Source: Phylloscopus collybita
Lineage: Eukaryota > Chordata > Aves > Passeriformes > Phylloscopidae
Length of the DNA: 64,000 nt
Assembly: GCA_027886175.1 (NCBI GenBank)
Contig: JAJNNQ010000137.1
Span: forward strand, 35,388,001 to 35,452,000
Direction: 5' to 3'
The position numbers and the translations under genes are program-made. Position 1 is the stretch's first letter, and each line of letters begins with the position of its first letter. Below the pieces are notes generated by a model, which did no database searches, was not told the origin of the DNA, and was given only the letters and a program-made list of their open reading frames with translations. Of the stretch, positions 12,201 to 24,676 are shown in pieces.

Positions 12201-15059
12201 CAAAAGTCCATGCATACTCTGAAATACCACAGGAATTCTGGTTCTGGTTTGAGACAGAGAAGTGAGACAGAAGTAGGAAAGATATAGGGCTGAAGAAGTA
12301 GTGGGAGATGTAGGAGAAGATAGCAGGAACCTGAGGTCCTGCTGCAGGCACATGTAGTGGGGGCTGCAGAAGACAAGCAGACAAAGGTGGAGATGTGGAG
12401 TAAGAGGATGAGGATTGAGCAGCAGGGCTGCTGTTCTGCCCTGTTCCACACATTCTGGAACATGGCTGTGGTGAGAGATTGGGAAATCCGTGTGCAGGAT
12501 TGGAAACCTGCTCAGAGGGCGTGAGAAATACTGTAGACTGGTGGCAGAGGGGATGCAGCTAAAGATACAGAGCAGGGTTTAAGAGGAGCTATGGATGGGC
12601 TCACAGTCAGGAGGAAGGATGGAGAAACACTGATCTTAAGGAACTGCTTAGCCCCTCAACTCTGATCCCACACTGCTCCTCAGTAGCTGAATTAGAATAT
12701 TACTGTAATGCAAATAACACTTAGAGAACTTAAAGTGGCAGCCTGGTGTTTGCATAAGAGTGTTGGCTATGTTATACTGCAACTGAGACATCTGTCATAG
12801 AAATGTAACATCTCCTGTACTTTGTAGTTTTCCATATAGAATAATTTTCAATAGGCATTAGCTGTATTTCACATGAGTGTGTCTGGCTGGGTGGTATCTG
12901 CTAACATAAACCTGCCCTCATGCACCCTGTCATGGAATTATCTCTTAGAAAATGAGAATATCCACTGCAGCATGGAGGGTGGAGCTGGCAGGACTGGGCA
13001 TTTTTAGGACGTCACTTGTCATCACACGTGCCTCGATTCAGGAGACGCACCCAGTGCTGGGAATGGAAAAACTGATGCAGATGTACAAAGTAGTGGGTTG
13101 ATACCATCTCAGCAGGAAACCAGGAAAGCTGTTCTATTTAATCACTCAAATAATTTCCAAACCCTCTCAGACTGCACGTGGGGTGTGTGGATATTTATTA
13201 CGAGCATGTGCCTCAATCCTCAAAATATCTTCTTTGAAAAAACCTGGTGCTAACACACAACAAATCTTCTGATTTCTGTCAAGGACAGTTACAAAGTGCC
13301 TGTCAGTGGGGAGCTGCAGTGCACACCAGCAGTGTGCTTGGATTGAAAATGTGCTGTGGAGCTAGTGGCACATCCTAGCTAACTGGAGGTGAAGACACAC
13401 AGCCAAGCTGGTTCTCAAAGCTCATCAGCATCAAGCATGGCCCAGCTGTTGTGTCCCAATTCAAAACACATGCTACAGTGAAATTGGACTCATTACATTT
13501 GCAAGGCATTGCTGGAGGTGGACCTGATGGTGGCTGGGGCAGCCTGGACATGAGATGCTATGGGAAGGGAGAACGCCTTCCAAAAATCTGCCGGTCAGGC
13601 AGAGGGGGATATCTCATGACCTCATCTCCACTGCAGCTGATGGCGAAAGTCCTGCTGTCATCAAAGGGGTCAGGATTTCACCCTCCATGTACATCTTGTT
13701 GACATTGGGCCAGACTAAGGGATGCTGAATTGTCTGATTGTTGGTATCTAACTTGCACTTAGTTACCTTTTGTCTTTAATTCCTTCCAATATTTTTTGAC
13801 TGTACTCAGATGCACACAGCTATTGGTTGCAATAGATACACTAACCTTGAACACAATGAAAATTTTACTGGAGGCTGAAGAGAAGCAAGGACTCCACACA
13901 AGCTTCTTTCCCAGCTACATATCACATTTCTGAGATTAGAGGCTGAAGGCCATCAGTTTTCATTAGTTTGACTGCAAGGCCTTGGTGTGATATGAACAAA
14001 TTTTCAGGTTTGGTTAGAAAAACCTCATCATTTGTGTGAATTCGAATGACTAACATATAACATAGACCCACAAGGATATTCTAAAGATATTTAGAAAGCA
14101 AATTTCTAGTTGATAGGATACACTTTCATTTTAAAAGTGTTTTTCATTCCAAACCTAAGCAAAGGATTTACATTTTTCTGTGGGGATGTTCTGTAATATT
14201 TTGAACCATTGAACTGTTTCACTTTGGTGATGTGAAAAATTATAAAAACTCAACTATCCATGACTATTTTTAATGTTTAAACTTCTGCAACCCATTTTGA
14301 AACAGAACACACAAAAAATATTTACTAAAAGAGAAACAGAGCAATTCATTATCCACCAACAAATGTTACGAAAATAGCTGCATTTCAGAGAAACATGTAT
14401 TTTGAAGGAAAACTATTCCACTGAAAAGTTTTCAATCACCTCCAATTATAACAAAGCAATTGAATATGAATTTGGGCCAATTAAAATACAGAAGCAGTAT
14501 AGCAAGGCAGTAGCAAATTAAGAGCAATGAAGAGTAGGAATGTAAACAAATCTCCACAAAGAGAGTTTAGTGCATGAGAAGAAAAAAAGCAATCACCAGA
14601 GGACCTTTAAAGATAGAAGCCCACTACAAGACAAGATAGGCTGCACTTGCTTTTTATAATCTGGGTTTTTTAGTCCCAAGTACCTTGACCCAACCAGAGG
14701 GAATTCAGTGACTGCAAGATGGTTTAGGCTATGATGAGGAGCTACTACAAGGCATGGCAGACCTCACTCTCCCCATCTGCCTGAGCTGCCTTACAAAGAA
14801 AATCAGCATAAGCCAGGCTTGCCCTTTAGTACATGGCTGGGATGCTGCCAACCAGTGTACCTTCTAAGGCATCCAGTGAGAGTTCTGCATTTGCCAGTCC
14901 TACAGCACTGGGCTTCTGTTATCTTTCGACATGGATTATAAATACAACTATGAGTGGGTACACATCAATCAAATATAAAGACAGTTAGATTTTCACAGCA
15001 ATACATTCTCAATGCAGGATTAATTGTCATAGTAGGAAATCATGGGCTAGCTCACTTAC
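9278..15059 (-). other. PTPRR: PTPRR intron 8
   Basis: About 5.8 kb, mostly unique AT-rich sequence. Overlapping short open frames on both strands (for example 9402-9674 and 12109-12463) have no recognisable protein features. A small patch near 13005-13035 has a GACGTCAC and a CACGTG element close together; this could be a regulatory site or chance. No transposon was recognised. Confidence 0.82.
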
Positions 15060-15144
15060 TTGGCAAAATTGTTTTATAGCGGTTTTTAGTTCCGTGACTT
15101 GGGATGTCAATTTCTTTGGGATCCACAAAATTCATTGGTATTTC
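15060..15144 (-). CDS. PTPRR: PTPRR exon 8: start of PTP catalytic domain (KNRY motif)
   Basis: This 85-base exon gives 28 codons plus one base (phase 0 to phase 1). It runs EIPMNFVDPKEIDIPSHG then TKNRYKTILP. KNRY is the first conserved motif of classical tyrosine phosphatases; its tyrosine stacks on the substrate phosphotyrosine and sets the depth of the active-site cleft. Acceptor TTTTATAG|GAA after a T-rich tract, donor CCAA|GTAAGT, a perfect consensus. The final A joins the first two bases of exon 9 to give Asn (NPLSRV), which confirms the junction. Confidence 0.96.
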
Positions 15145-18100
15145 CTATAAAAAATAAATTAAATCAGACTGATGTTTCCAAAGGAGCCATGCAGGAAATT
15201 ATCACCAGAAGGCCATCTGCTGTTACACAACTGTCTCTTAACATCAAAGTTTTTAAGGAAAAAAGTGGTTCCCACCTCAAGCCTGTCAACACCCTTCCTT
15301 TAACAAACACAGGGAGTTGCATGTTGAAGGGGTGACTTCCAAGGAACACTTCTGATGAATTATTAAAAATAAAGTTTTTATGGGATTAGGACCAAGGTTA
15401 AAATGCACAATAGTTCCAGAAAAGTAGAGTTCAAAAGTACAGTACTGTAGCAGAAAAGAGCAATACTTTACATAATTGGGGGAGGAACTTTAAAAATAAT
15501 TAAATATTAATATATGGCAAAGTTTTAAAAAAATTTATATGGCAGTTTCCTTTAAGTTTCAAAAATACATAGATGATAAAACTCCTCATAAACTTAAAAA
15601 TACTATTTTTCAAACTGTTTGTCAGCATGAAAAGTAAAAATCCACAAAATTTGCATTGAACAAAATGTTTAACTTGTTCTTACTCTAACCAAGGGAGAGT
15701 AAGAACAAGTTTGATTTTGAGGTCCTGAAAAAATGTTTCTACAGTTGAATAAAACCAACCCTTTTAAAATGGCAGGATGAAGCATGCAGGGGTTGTTTGT
15801 TTTTTTTCATGATTGTGGGAGATGTTTTACCAACTGAAATAATCTGGCAAAATCACATTAAAAATGCTTCAGTTTACTCAATTTTTTTTTTTGTCACCAT
15901 TATTTAAATTATCTTGGAATAAGCTGGAGTTCTATCTTCAGTAAATTAATACTTCTTAAAAGAACAGTCATACCTAGAGACGTGGAAACCTCATGCTTGC
16001 CTAGGACATTTAGCTTAAGAGACAGTGGCATATCATGTAGTTGTCTTTTGGAGACACATAGGACCATGAGGAGGATCTGTTGGCTAGCATCACTGGAAAA
16101 TTTACATTAGAGTTTTCTTCCAAAATGACTTGGTTTCTACTCTAGAGGTGCAGGCCTGCCCAGTTCTTTGGTACAGAAGAGATGCATGCTCCCTGTCCTT
16201 CAGACACAAGCTCTGGTCCAGTCGAGCATGACTGACATCTGCAGGGTTTGTTTTTTTTTTTAAAAAAAGGGACAAAGCCTCTAACATCTTGTCAAGCATG
16301 CACCCAACAGCAGATTTTCACATGAGTTAACCAAGCAGGGGAAGCTGCCCTCTCCCTTTACTGCTTGAAGAGATGGCAAAGTTAAGTAAAATTTAGATGG
16401 TTCATACTGAAATGCTGTGATTTGTCTCCACTTCCCAACTTGGCTTCTGAGCATCTCATAATGTGAGGTTCCATCTGTGTTGATTTTTATTTTTCTACCT
16501 TCTCTGCCTTATGTCCATGCACTTCTTTATTCTTCCCCTCTCCCTCATTCAGTGTCTTCCTTGATCTCTTCTTGGTCTTCAGCTCGCTCCTCAAAAGAAT
16601 GACTTGCTGTGTCAGGCCAGCCAAAGGGTTCCTGCTAAGACACACCTTCCTTGCAGGTACTTCACCCAATCCTTTTTCAGATCGTTGTACTCCCATCCGT
16701 ATGATGGCTGTCCTAAATTCAGGATCTTCTCACTCCTAAGACTTCATTATTGCATAAATCTAATCTCCACTACCTCAGGTCAAACCATCTCACCTCCATC
16801 CTGCATCTAATACTGCTTCCTTATCCACAAAACTACAAAATGAGCTCCCATACCCTCCTCATACTCACCTCTGAGTTCTACTGCTTCTCAATGGTGACCT
16901 CTGTCTGAGACTCTTACCCTTGGCCCTTGGGCTCTGAATTGTTCCAACTGGTTGACCTAGAGCTTCCCTAGCTCAGCTCTGGCTTTGTACAAACACCACC
17001 AGTACTTGGCCTCTGAAAGGCTTCCATGCTAAACTGTGCACCAAGTGAGAGAGAGCAGGATACTAAGGTTGTGCTTAATGGGATCTCTGTCTGTCATCTA
17101 CAGAGACTGAAAAAGATGTGTGAGGAAGAAGTCCTCTGCCTGCCCAAGTGATAGTGGTCAGTGAGGGTCTTCCAGATGCCTAGCTCTCTCCCTTACTATG
17201 CCTGCCTAAATTTTTAAGTCGTTCATCATTTGGCAAGTTACTGACAGATGCAAAAATGTCACCAAGTTGAAAACAGAAACACATTTCTTTGGGCCAACCA
17301 GGACCATTAATAACATTAATCACTTACATCCTGTAAACACTTTCTAATCAGTGGTCTCCTCCCAGTAGCAAGTACTTGTGAGTCCAAGGGCACAGACAGA
17401 AATCTGACAATACACTGTGGATCACTGCCACAGACAAGTCACTTATTCTGAAACTGGCTGTGAGAAAAAAGAGATTATTCCAGAAAAAAAGAGATCAGGA
17501 TATGCTGATAACATTCCTACTAACAGGGGAGCAAATAAGCCCAGCAAACTGCAAATAGCAGGAACATCTGTAAACTAGTATACAACTCTGTAGCTGAATA
17601 GGCAATATATATATACAATTTTAATTAAACAAATATATTTAATTAAATAATTGCAAATAATGCATAAACTGCACACATGCTCAGTCACTTGCATGCAATT
17701 ATACATGCATATGCATATTTTTCATGGGCTGGTTTCCTTCTCTGAGTGATACCTTCTAATAGCAGCTATTCTGCAGCACATTAAGTTTTAAATGCTGTTC
17801 GTAAACTTCAAGAGGTATGATTTGGATCTCTGAAAGCATTCAAGGAAATGTGGCAAAATTTAGGAAAATTCAGGCAGGTAGTCATTATACTCATCCCTCC
17901 ATTTTTATGAGGACCTAATTTTATAGATTTAATGATCAGGCAGTTACCCACACAGGACTGCATTTCTTGACATTTGGGTGTTTTGGGAATGAATTTTATC
18001 TTCTGCCACCAACTTCACATATTGTGACCTTTGAAGAGCAGCAACTCAGGCTACTAAAAGAAACATATCTGCTGGGAAAATAATGTTTTTTCCTCCTTGA

Positions 18101-20312
18101 AAAACAGATATATTCTCCCAACCAAATATACCCTTTAATTAAGTAATGTCCCTTTAATTGTTAATGAAAAAAATTAAAGAACTAAAAATAACCTGAAACT
18201 GCTCATGTTTTAATTTTCCACTGAAAACTTCCAACATTTCTCCACTTTTTTCACATTTGGAAGTTTTTCATGAGAGCTAGTAATTCCAGGAGACTGCCTT
18301 ACTGTATTTCTTTAGCTAGTTAAAATGAGCTGTGTGAGCAGAATGGCTGAGGGTTATATTCTGCGTTCTTTGCATGCCTCAAGTTCCTACTTGAGCTGTT
18401 ATCTGTAGCAAGGAACATAGTAAACAGATACTGTTCAACAGCTTCATCTTAAAACACTTGTTTTTGTTTGTTTGTTTAAAAACAGAATAGACAAGTCATG
18501 ACCTTTTCAATAAAATTCTCTAGAAACACTGAATGGCTAAAGCCATGTTGTGCCCCCCTGAGGGACAAATAAAATGTGACTCTGTCTCCCCAAAGCTGTG
18601 CACAACTGCTGTGTGAGACCATTTGGGTAAACAGGATTCTATGAGGTGCCAATTTGTCTGTACAAACTGTCTCCTAACATGGGGGCTTAAGCATGATGAA
18701 GTTATTTCTTCTGACTTTCCTGCCTAAGCAGCAGAATGGCAGAGAACCTATGGCATAACTGGTGATAAAAGTATGTTGGATGACTGTAATTTTTTCTGTA
18801 TACACTGTCTGTCCATATTTTGGTAGAAGAACTGAGGGATTTACTTTTCTTAAGCAAATGACTTTTACTATAAACCTTAGATTTTAAAGGTAATTAAAAG
18901 GGCTGCTCCATAGGATGCAATTATTCATAATGAAAGGCTATTTTTAGAGTAAGATGGCACTCATCATCTGTTGATTCACATGCACAAATTGGAAACAAAA
19001 TGAAACCTAAGGGATCACATTCTCTGGCATGTTTAATTTTAATTCCTTCCAGTTTCTCTGATTCAGATATCAGATTTCTAGGCATACAGTTCTCTGGATC
19101 AATTCTGGACTCCTTCTGAAAAACTGCCACCTCTGGCCCTCTGATTCCTCAGTGGCTGAAGCACAACTGCTACATTACACCTTTCCAGTTAATACATCAG
19201 TAAGTGCATGTATGGACTCCTTTAGAATTCCTGGGTGACTACTAGCTTACTTTTATTAATTTTATTGATTTATTATAGAATCCCTTCCACTAATGTCTCA
19301 GTATCAGACAGAACCTCTAGTGACCTGCTTGAACCTATCCCTGTCACAACTGTAGGAAATTCCTAAGTTCCTCTAAGGTCAATGCAGATGCAAATAATGG
19401 AGTCACTTCTCACCTACTGGTTCAAATTCCCCAAATCACTCTTCTACCATCAACTGATCCTTGTATTCTTTAGTAAGCTTTGTGCTTTTGATCTGTTTAA
19501 ACATGAAGTTATGATTTTTTTAAATTTAAAACCTTTTTTGCCCTGCCTTACTCAGCTTTCACATTCAAGTAGCATCAGTTTATACTCTTTTCTATTTCCC
19601 TTGTAAAAAGTGTCTCCTCTTTTCTGACAGCTTCTTTTGAGTGTTTTGCAATACCACACTTTTTCAGGTCTTCTTAAAGTAATGTGTTGTAATGTGTTTT
19701 CCCTGACTGAGTTTTTCTGCTCTGAATTTTTTCCACCTGGCCATTTTCTTCATAGATTCTTACCCTTTTTACTAATAAATACACTTGTAAAACACTTCAG
19801 GGTTTTTTGTCATGAGTATATTAGGCTGCTGTATGGCATGCCTGTTAAAGGCATTTTGGACCTTGGGACAGGGACTGTAGGTGTCCCTATCTGCTCCAAA
19901 AAAGTAATTTATGGTGACAAAAAATTTAGTGCTCAAATTGTAAACATACATGGTGCTCACATAAGATAAACAAAATCTCCAGTTATTACTGTGTTTTCAT
20001 CATAGCCTTTATGATCTCTTTGAAACTGTCAGAGTGTTATAGTTCTGACTGTTTGCACTGTAGCTCTACTATAATGCTTAGCCCATCTACGATGGGACTT
20101 CAAACCAAGAGGAACGTGTATTATCCACAGATATAACTGACGGACTTAGCTGTCTTTAGTGCGCAAACATAAAACTTGAAACTATCTAATCTGCCCTTTG
20201 GAAATGATTTGTACCTTGACATGAAAGTGTTGCCCGATTATTTTTTTCCCCGCAGTTTCTGTTGTGCCACTTATGTCAAAAATCCTCATTTCAAGCATGT
20301 TGTTAAACTCAC
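15145..20312 (-). other. PTPRR: PTPRR intron 7
   Basis: About 5.2 kb. The notable element is a near-perfect hairpin at 15661-15719. A pyrimidine-rich zone around 16490-16600 on the plus strand (purine-rich in the transcript) and an AT-rich zone around 17600-17660 are the other compositional features. No CR1 or LTR copy and no second gene were recognised. Confidence 0.83.
15661..15719. repeat. Inverted repeat / hairpin, 16-bp perfect stem plus 6-bp outer stem
   Basis: Left arm 15671-15686 (AACTTGTTCTTACTCT) is the exact reverse complement of 15696-15711, with a 9-base loop. Further out, CAAAAT (15661-15666) pairs with ATTTTG (15714-15719) across a small internal loop. The folded length is 59 nt. 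It lies about 520 bases upstream of the exon 8 acceptor in the transcript direction. Confidence 0.8.
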
Positions 20313-20499
20313 CATGAATTCCGTTTGAAGCAAATGGGAACATGCAACTGTGTCTCGAAGCTGCTGCCGTGTCAGGACGCGCCCAGCTGACTGCAGGTAT
20401 TCCATCGCTACTTTTTCTCGCGGGGTTGGCACCGTGACGAAAGGTTCAACACTCCCCAAGCTGCTCATATCCAAAGTCAATGAGACATTGGATCCTCGT
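20313..20499 (-). CDS. PTPRR: PTPRR exon 7: MAP-kinase docking motif (KIM) and kinase-specificity linker
   Basis: This 187-base exon enters in phase 2 (one base, then 62 codons) and leaves in phase 0. It carries the heart of the docking region: RRGSNVSLTLDM is the kinase-interaction motif used by PTPRR, PTPN5 and PTPN7 to bind ERK and p38. The serine in RRGS is the known PKA site that blocks docking in this family. The following linker holds TVPTPREK, whose Thr-Pro fits the ERK phosphorylation site of the family. The exon continues EKVAMEYLQSAGRVLTRQQL and ends HLLQTEFM, the helical lead-in to the PTP domain. Acceptor AATGCAG|A, donor CATG|GTGAGT. The exon is clearly richer in CpG than the surrounding introns. 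It follows the largest intron in the window. Confidence 0.96.
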
Positions 20500-21793
20500 C
20501 TGCATTAGGAGATAATTCAAATGGTTATATGAGGTCTGTGTTACTGTAAATCCCATACTCAGGAAGCTGATCCTGAGTTATTTATGCACCCTGACTTTCT
20601 CTATAGCCACTGATGGATTTGGGCGTGCAAAGACTGCAAGACTAGTTTCACTGGTACCACTGAGCAGATGGAAAACCAAGTACATCCTACATCTTCAATC
20701 TAACAACCTATACTGCAAAAATGTGTGCTGGGGGCAACTATTTGAATTATTCTTAGAAGCAGAAACAACTCCCTATATGCTACTTTATTGTAATGAATAT
20801 CAAATGCAAAAATGGTATCTTGGTAAAGAAGAAACATTTCACAGAAAAAAGCACAGTGGATATATTTCTAACTGATACACATAACAATGTGAAATAAATT
20901 CACACTTACTTCAGTTGCATGTTTAAGAATTTACTGAAATTAAATATACATAGTGGAATGGGAAAATTTGATAATTACAGCAGAAATAAATGAAAGGCAG
21001 TGTAAACATAGTGACTACCAAGACAGTAGACAATGTCTCATGTTAGACAGAAGGGAAGAGAGAGGCGATAAACCACAGTAAATGATCTGTGTCTGAGGAG
21101 AAGGAATGGTTGTAGACTTAAAAGGGGCTATTTGGAAATGCCAAACATCTCTTGCAGGACTATAAAATTCACAACATTTCCATTTCTACAGGAAAATAAA
21201 GTTGGATTCAATAACAACTTCAAGCCATGAAAATATAAATAGACCACACTTGTATGGGGCACGGTATGAGCCCTATTTTTTTGAGGCTTTCTCAAAACAA
21301 CACTTAAGAAAAATAGCTTTTTCCTGTATTTTCAACCCATCAATCAAATATTATCTACTTGACCCTTAACATTAGGCACATTGATTGCAAAAAATCCATG
21401 ATCTGCAAATTGTGATGACTAAACACAAATTTATAGGCATTTATCAAAGTTTTTGGATTTACTAAGGAGCAATCAGTCCTATAAGACTGACAGATTCAGC
21501 TCGCTGAGCTGGACTAGAGATGCCCAGCCCCGTTAACATTTACCAAGCAGCTCTGCATGTATAGAGATATGAGAACACCAGGCTGATTCCTACCTCTGCA
21601 CACTACTGTCTCTCCATTAAGGTGCACGTACAAGGAAGTTCTTTGAGCTCGGAATCACTCTATCATGCTTGGATATACACACACATAACATAAGGTTGTC
21701 TCAAGTCTCTCCTAACAGGCATCCTGCCAGATCGGTATATAACGCTACGCCTTACCCCTTTGTAAAATCCCATATGCCAATGATTAACCATTT

Positions 21794-21815
21794 ACTGGAT
21801 AATCTATTATCCAGT
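21794..21815. repeat. Short palindrome, 10-bp arms
   Basis: ACTGGATAAT and ATTATCCAGT flank a 2-base centre, a perfect inverted repeat of 22 bases. It is short and may be chance in AT-rich DNA. Confidence 0.6.
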
Positions 21816-22037
21816 GATTCCGGTTTTTATGCTGAAACTCCGCTTGGTTGTGTGCATTTCTTATCTGCAAGAGAACTGCTGGGAGTGTGACAGCACACCT
21901 CTCTGAACACTGGATGTTAAGATACAGCTGTCCCTTTTACAGTAATACCACATATTATTATAAATATGATGCAGACATAATCTGATAGTATCTGTGAGGC
22001 AAGTGTTACTAATGTTGAGTGGGGGATGCTTTCCTCT

Positions 22038-22812
22038 ATAGAATCATGGAATCATTAAGGTTGGAAAAGACCTCTAAGACTGGTGAGTCCAACCTTTGAT
22101 TGAGCACCACCATGCCAACTAAACCACAGCATTAAGTGCCATGTCCAATTGTTTCTTGAACACTTACAGGGATAGTGACTCCTCCACCTTCCTGGAAAGT
22201 CTGTTCCAATTCTTGACAACCCTTTCAGTGAAACAATTCTCCCAACTTCCACCCTGAATCTCCCCTGGTGCAGCTTGAAGCCATTTCCCCTTGTCTGTTG
22301 CTGATGGCTTGGGAGGAGAGGTTGACCCCCTCTCAGGTTGCTGTAAAGAGCAATAAGATCTTCTCTGAGTCTCCTTTACCCCAGGCTAAAGATCCCCAGC
22401 TCCCTCATCAGCCTTTCAAAGGACTTGTGCTCCTTCCCCAGCTCCACTGCCCTTCTCTGGACACACTCTGGCCCCTCAATGTCCTTCTTGTAGTGAGGGG
22501 CCCACGACTGGACACAGGATTCAAGGTGTGGCCGCACTGGTGCTGAGTGAAGGGGGAAGTCACTGTCGTGATCCTGCTGGTCACACTATTCCTGACACAG
22601 ACCAGGATGCCATTGGCCTTCTTGGCCAGCTGGGCACATGCTAGATCATGTTCAGCTCCCATTGACCAGCACCTTTTCCACGTCCTTTTCCACTGGGCTT
22701 AACTTAAAGTGGCAGCTTAACTGCCACTTTGCCCCAGCCTGTGGAGCTGCATGGGGGTTTTGTGACTCAAGGGCAGGACCTGGCACATCACCTCATTGAC
22801 CCTCATACATGT
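22038..22812 (-). mobile_element. CR1 LINE fragment, 3' end plus about 770 bases
   Basis: On the plus strand the segment starts ATAGAATCATGGAATCATTA, the reverse complement of the CR1 3' tail. It continues through stretches typical of the bird CR1 3' region: GGTTGGAAAAGACCTCTAAG, the CCATTTCCCCTTGTCTGTTG block, CCCTTCTCTGGACACACTC, and GTGGAGCTGCATGGGGG near the far end. The element lies in minus orientation, the same as PTPRR. It is 5'-truncated, as is usual for CR1, and keeps no intact reverse transcriptase frame. A 10-bp-arm hairpin sits inside at 22706-22730. Confidence 0.93.
22706..22730. repeat. Hairpin inside the CR1 copy
   Basis: AAAGTGGCAG and CTGCCACTTT are perfect reverse complements around the 5-base loop CTTAA. 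The surrounding CR1 sequence resumes on both sides, so it looks like a small inverted duplication acquired by this copy. Confidence 0.7.
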
Positions 22813-23083
22813 CAGCAGATTCTTCAGTAATTCTATCTAAATTAAGCAATTTCTATCATGTCAGTCTACATGAATAGAAATTACTCCAGTCACTCACCTG
22901 TCACTTAGCAAAGCACAAAGTAATAATGTCCAAGAGACAAGACCACCTGGTAGAATCTCACATTGTGTCATTTTGTTCACAAGCCTATTTCAGCTTAGGT
23001 GATTGGTGGGTGACAGCAAGAGCTTTGCTGCCCAGGCCTGCAGATGGTAACTGTGAGTCAGCAGTGGGTATCTGGCTGCCTCC

Positions 23084-23185
23084 AGGAGGTAGATGGGGAC
23101 AAATTCTGTTGGCCCAGGGAAGTAGGTGGGGTATGATTCTGCTAATTGTGCTAGAAGGTAGGTAGAAGTGAAGCAGCATCCTGAG
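23084..23185 (+). repeat. Degenerate tandem repeat, about three units
   Basis: Variants of an AGGAGGTAG / GGGAAGTAGG / AGAAGGTAGG segment followed by an ATTCTG-like stretch recur at roughly 33-base spacing. The units are poorly conserved and the borders are approximate. Confidence 0.4.
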
Positions 23186-24624
23186 CAAAAAAATGATGGG
23201 TAAGTGTACATGCACAGACTACTAGTAGTGCTCTGTGCCTTGTGGTACAGCCTGCATGGTACCAGAGCTGCAGGCAGCAGTACCAGCACTCACCCCCAAA
23301 TCCAGAGCTGTATAGTCTGGAAAGTGGGAACACCATGATGGCTGCTCTCAGCTGGACCCTGCAGGAGGGTGCTGGCTCATACCCCCATCCCATTTCCCTG
23401 GGGACTGCCCCAGACTGTAGGGGGAAACCAGTTCCCAGCTCCACACCGCTTCTCAAGGAAGCACCTCATCCTCTCTGTCACAAAACACCTCCCACACAAG
23501 CACCTCTTCTGACCACGACTAGTAATTTCCTCCATGGAAAAAGGCAGTCCCTCAAACAGGTGGCTCTGAGTGCATATATTGCAAATCCAATCTTTTGAAA
23601 ACCATCCAGAAGTCCACAGAAGAACTGTGCAATGAATACCCCCAAATCTGTTTAGGCTACCTTTGGCTGAGAAATGGGTAGCAATTTAGATTCAGACATA
23701 CTTCTGGGAGAGCCTACTGGGATTTCCTAATATAGAGGAAAAGTATTCCCATTGTCCAGTAACAAAGTGAAAATGTTAATATTTTCTTTGGCTTTTACAT
23801 TGTTATAACTGACAGTCTTGGCAACAGGGCAATTTCCTTTTTAACAACAACAAAAAATACACCTGATCTAATTATAACTGTGAGTTTACAGCTTTTACCA
23901 TTTATGGGGATTATTAATGATCACTAGTCTTGAGGATCTTACTCTGGAAAGAAGAACCAGTTCTTAGGTGCATATTTAATGCATTAAATTTGAATAAAAT
24001 CTGAATATAAAACCATCTTCTTCAAAGTTTGTATGAGGACAAACATTAGACTACAGCTCTAGAGGTAATTCTTCCATAAAAATGTGTCTCTCAAAGAACC
24101 CTTTTGAAGATATATTCTTCAATTAGTAATTCAATTCATCAAATACTGTTTACATACATTAGAAGTGCTATAGCCAATATAAGCATTAATCACACAGACT
24201 TCTTTATCGCATTCTTTATGCTGAGGAACAGGGCTGAGATCAGAACATTTTGCATTGCTTTGAAAGATGAGGGAGAGCCTGAACCACCAGATGTTTGTAT
24301 GTTCTAATAGAAGATGCTTATAGTCTCAGGTCCTCCTCTAGACTCTTTGGGTTCTCAATGTTCCTATTAGAATTAAATTCCTCACTCTCTGTTGAAGAAT
24401 AGAAAGCAAGAATTCTCTTCTCTTTTACTACCTGGATGAAAAGATTTCACCTTTTTCCACCATATTAGGAGGGCCTGCACAAGACTGGCAACAAGGAGGT
24501 ACCACCTAAAAGAAAGCCCATTTTTGGTATTTATTGCTTACTCACATTAACTTTTGAATAAGGAAATCACAATCAGACCAGTGACGCTTCCAGTGAGACT
24601 CATTTAACTTGGAGATACATTTTA

Positions 24625-24630
24625 CATATA

Positions 24631-24666
<36 letters not shown>

Positions 24667-24676
24667 TTTATGTATC
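24625..24676 (+). repeat. Compound microsatellite (AT)n(GTAT)n
   Basis: An AT dinucleotide run passes directly into seven or more copies of GTAT, then a degenerate TTATGTAT end. Likely length-variable between individuals. Confidence 0.9.

Noticed and set aside
22055..22662. Open frames on both strands at the long CR1 copy
   Set aside because: They are translations of the 3' region of a decayed CR1 element, not host genes and not an intact reverse transcriptase.
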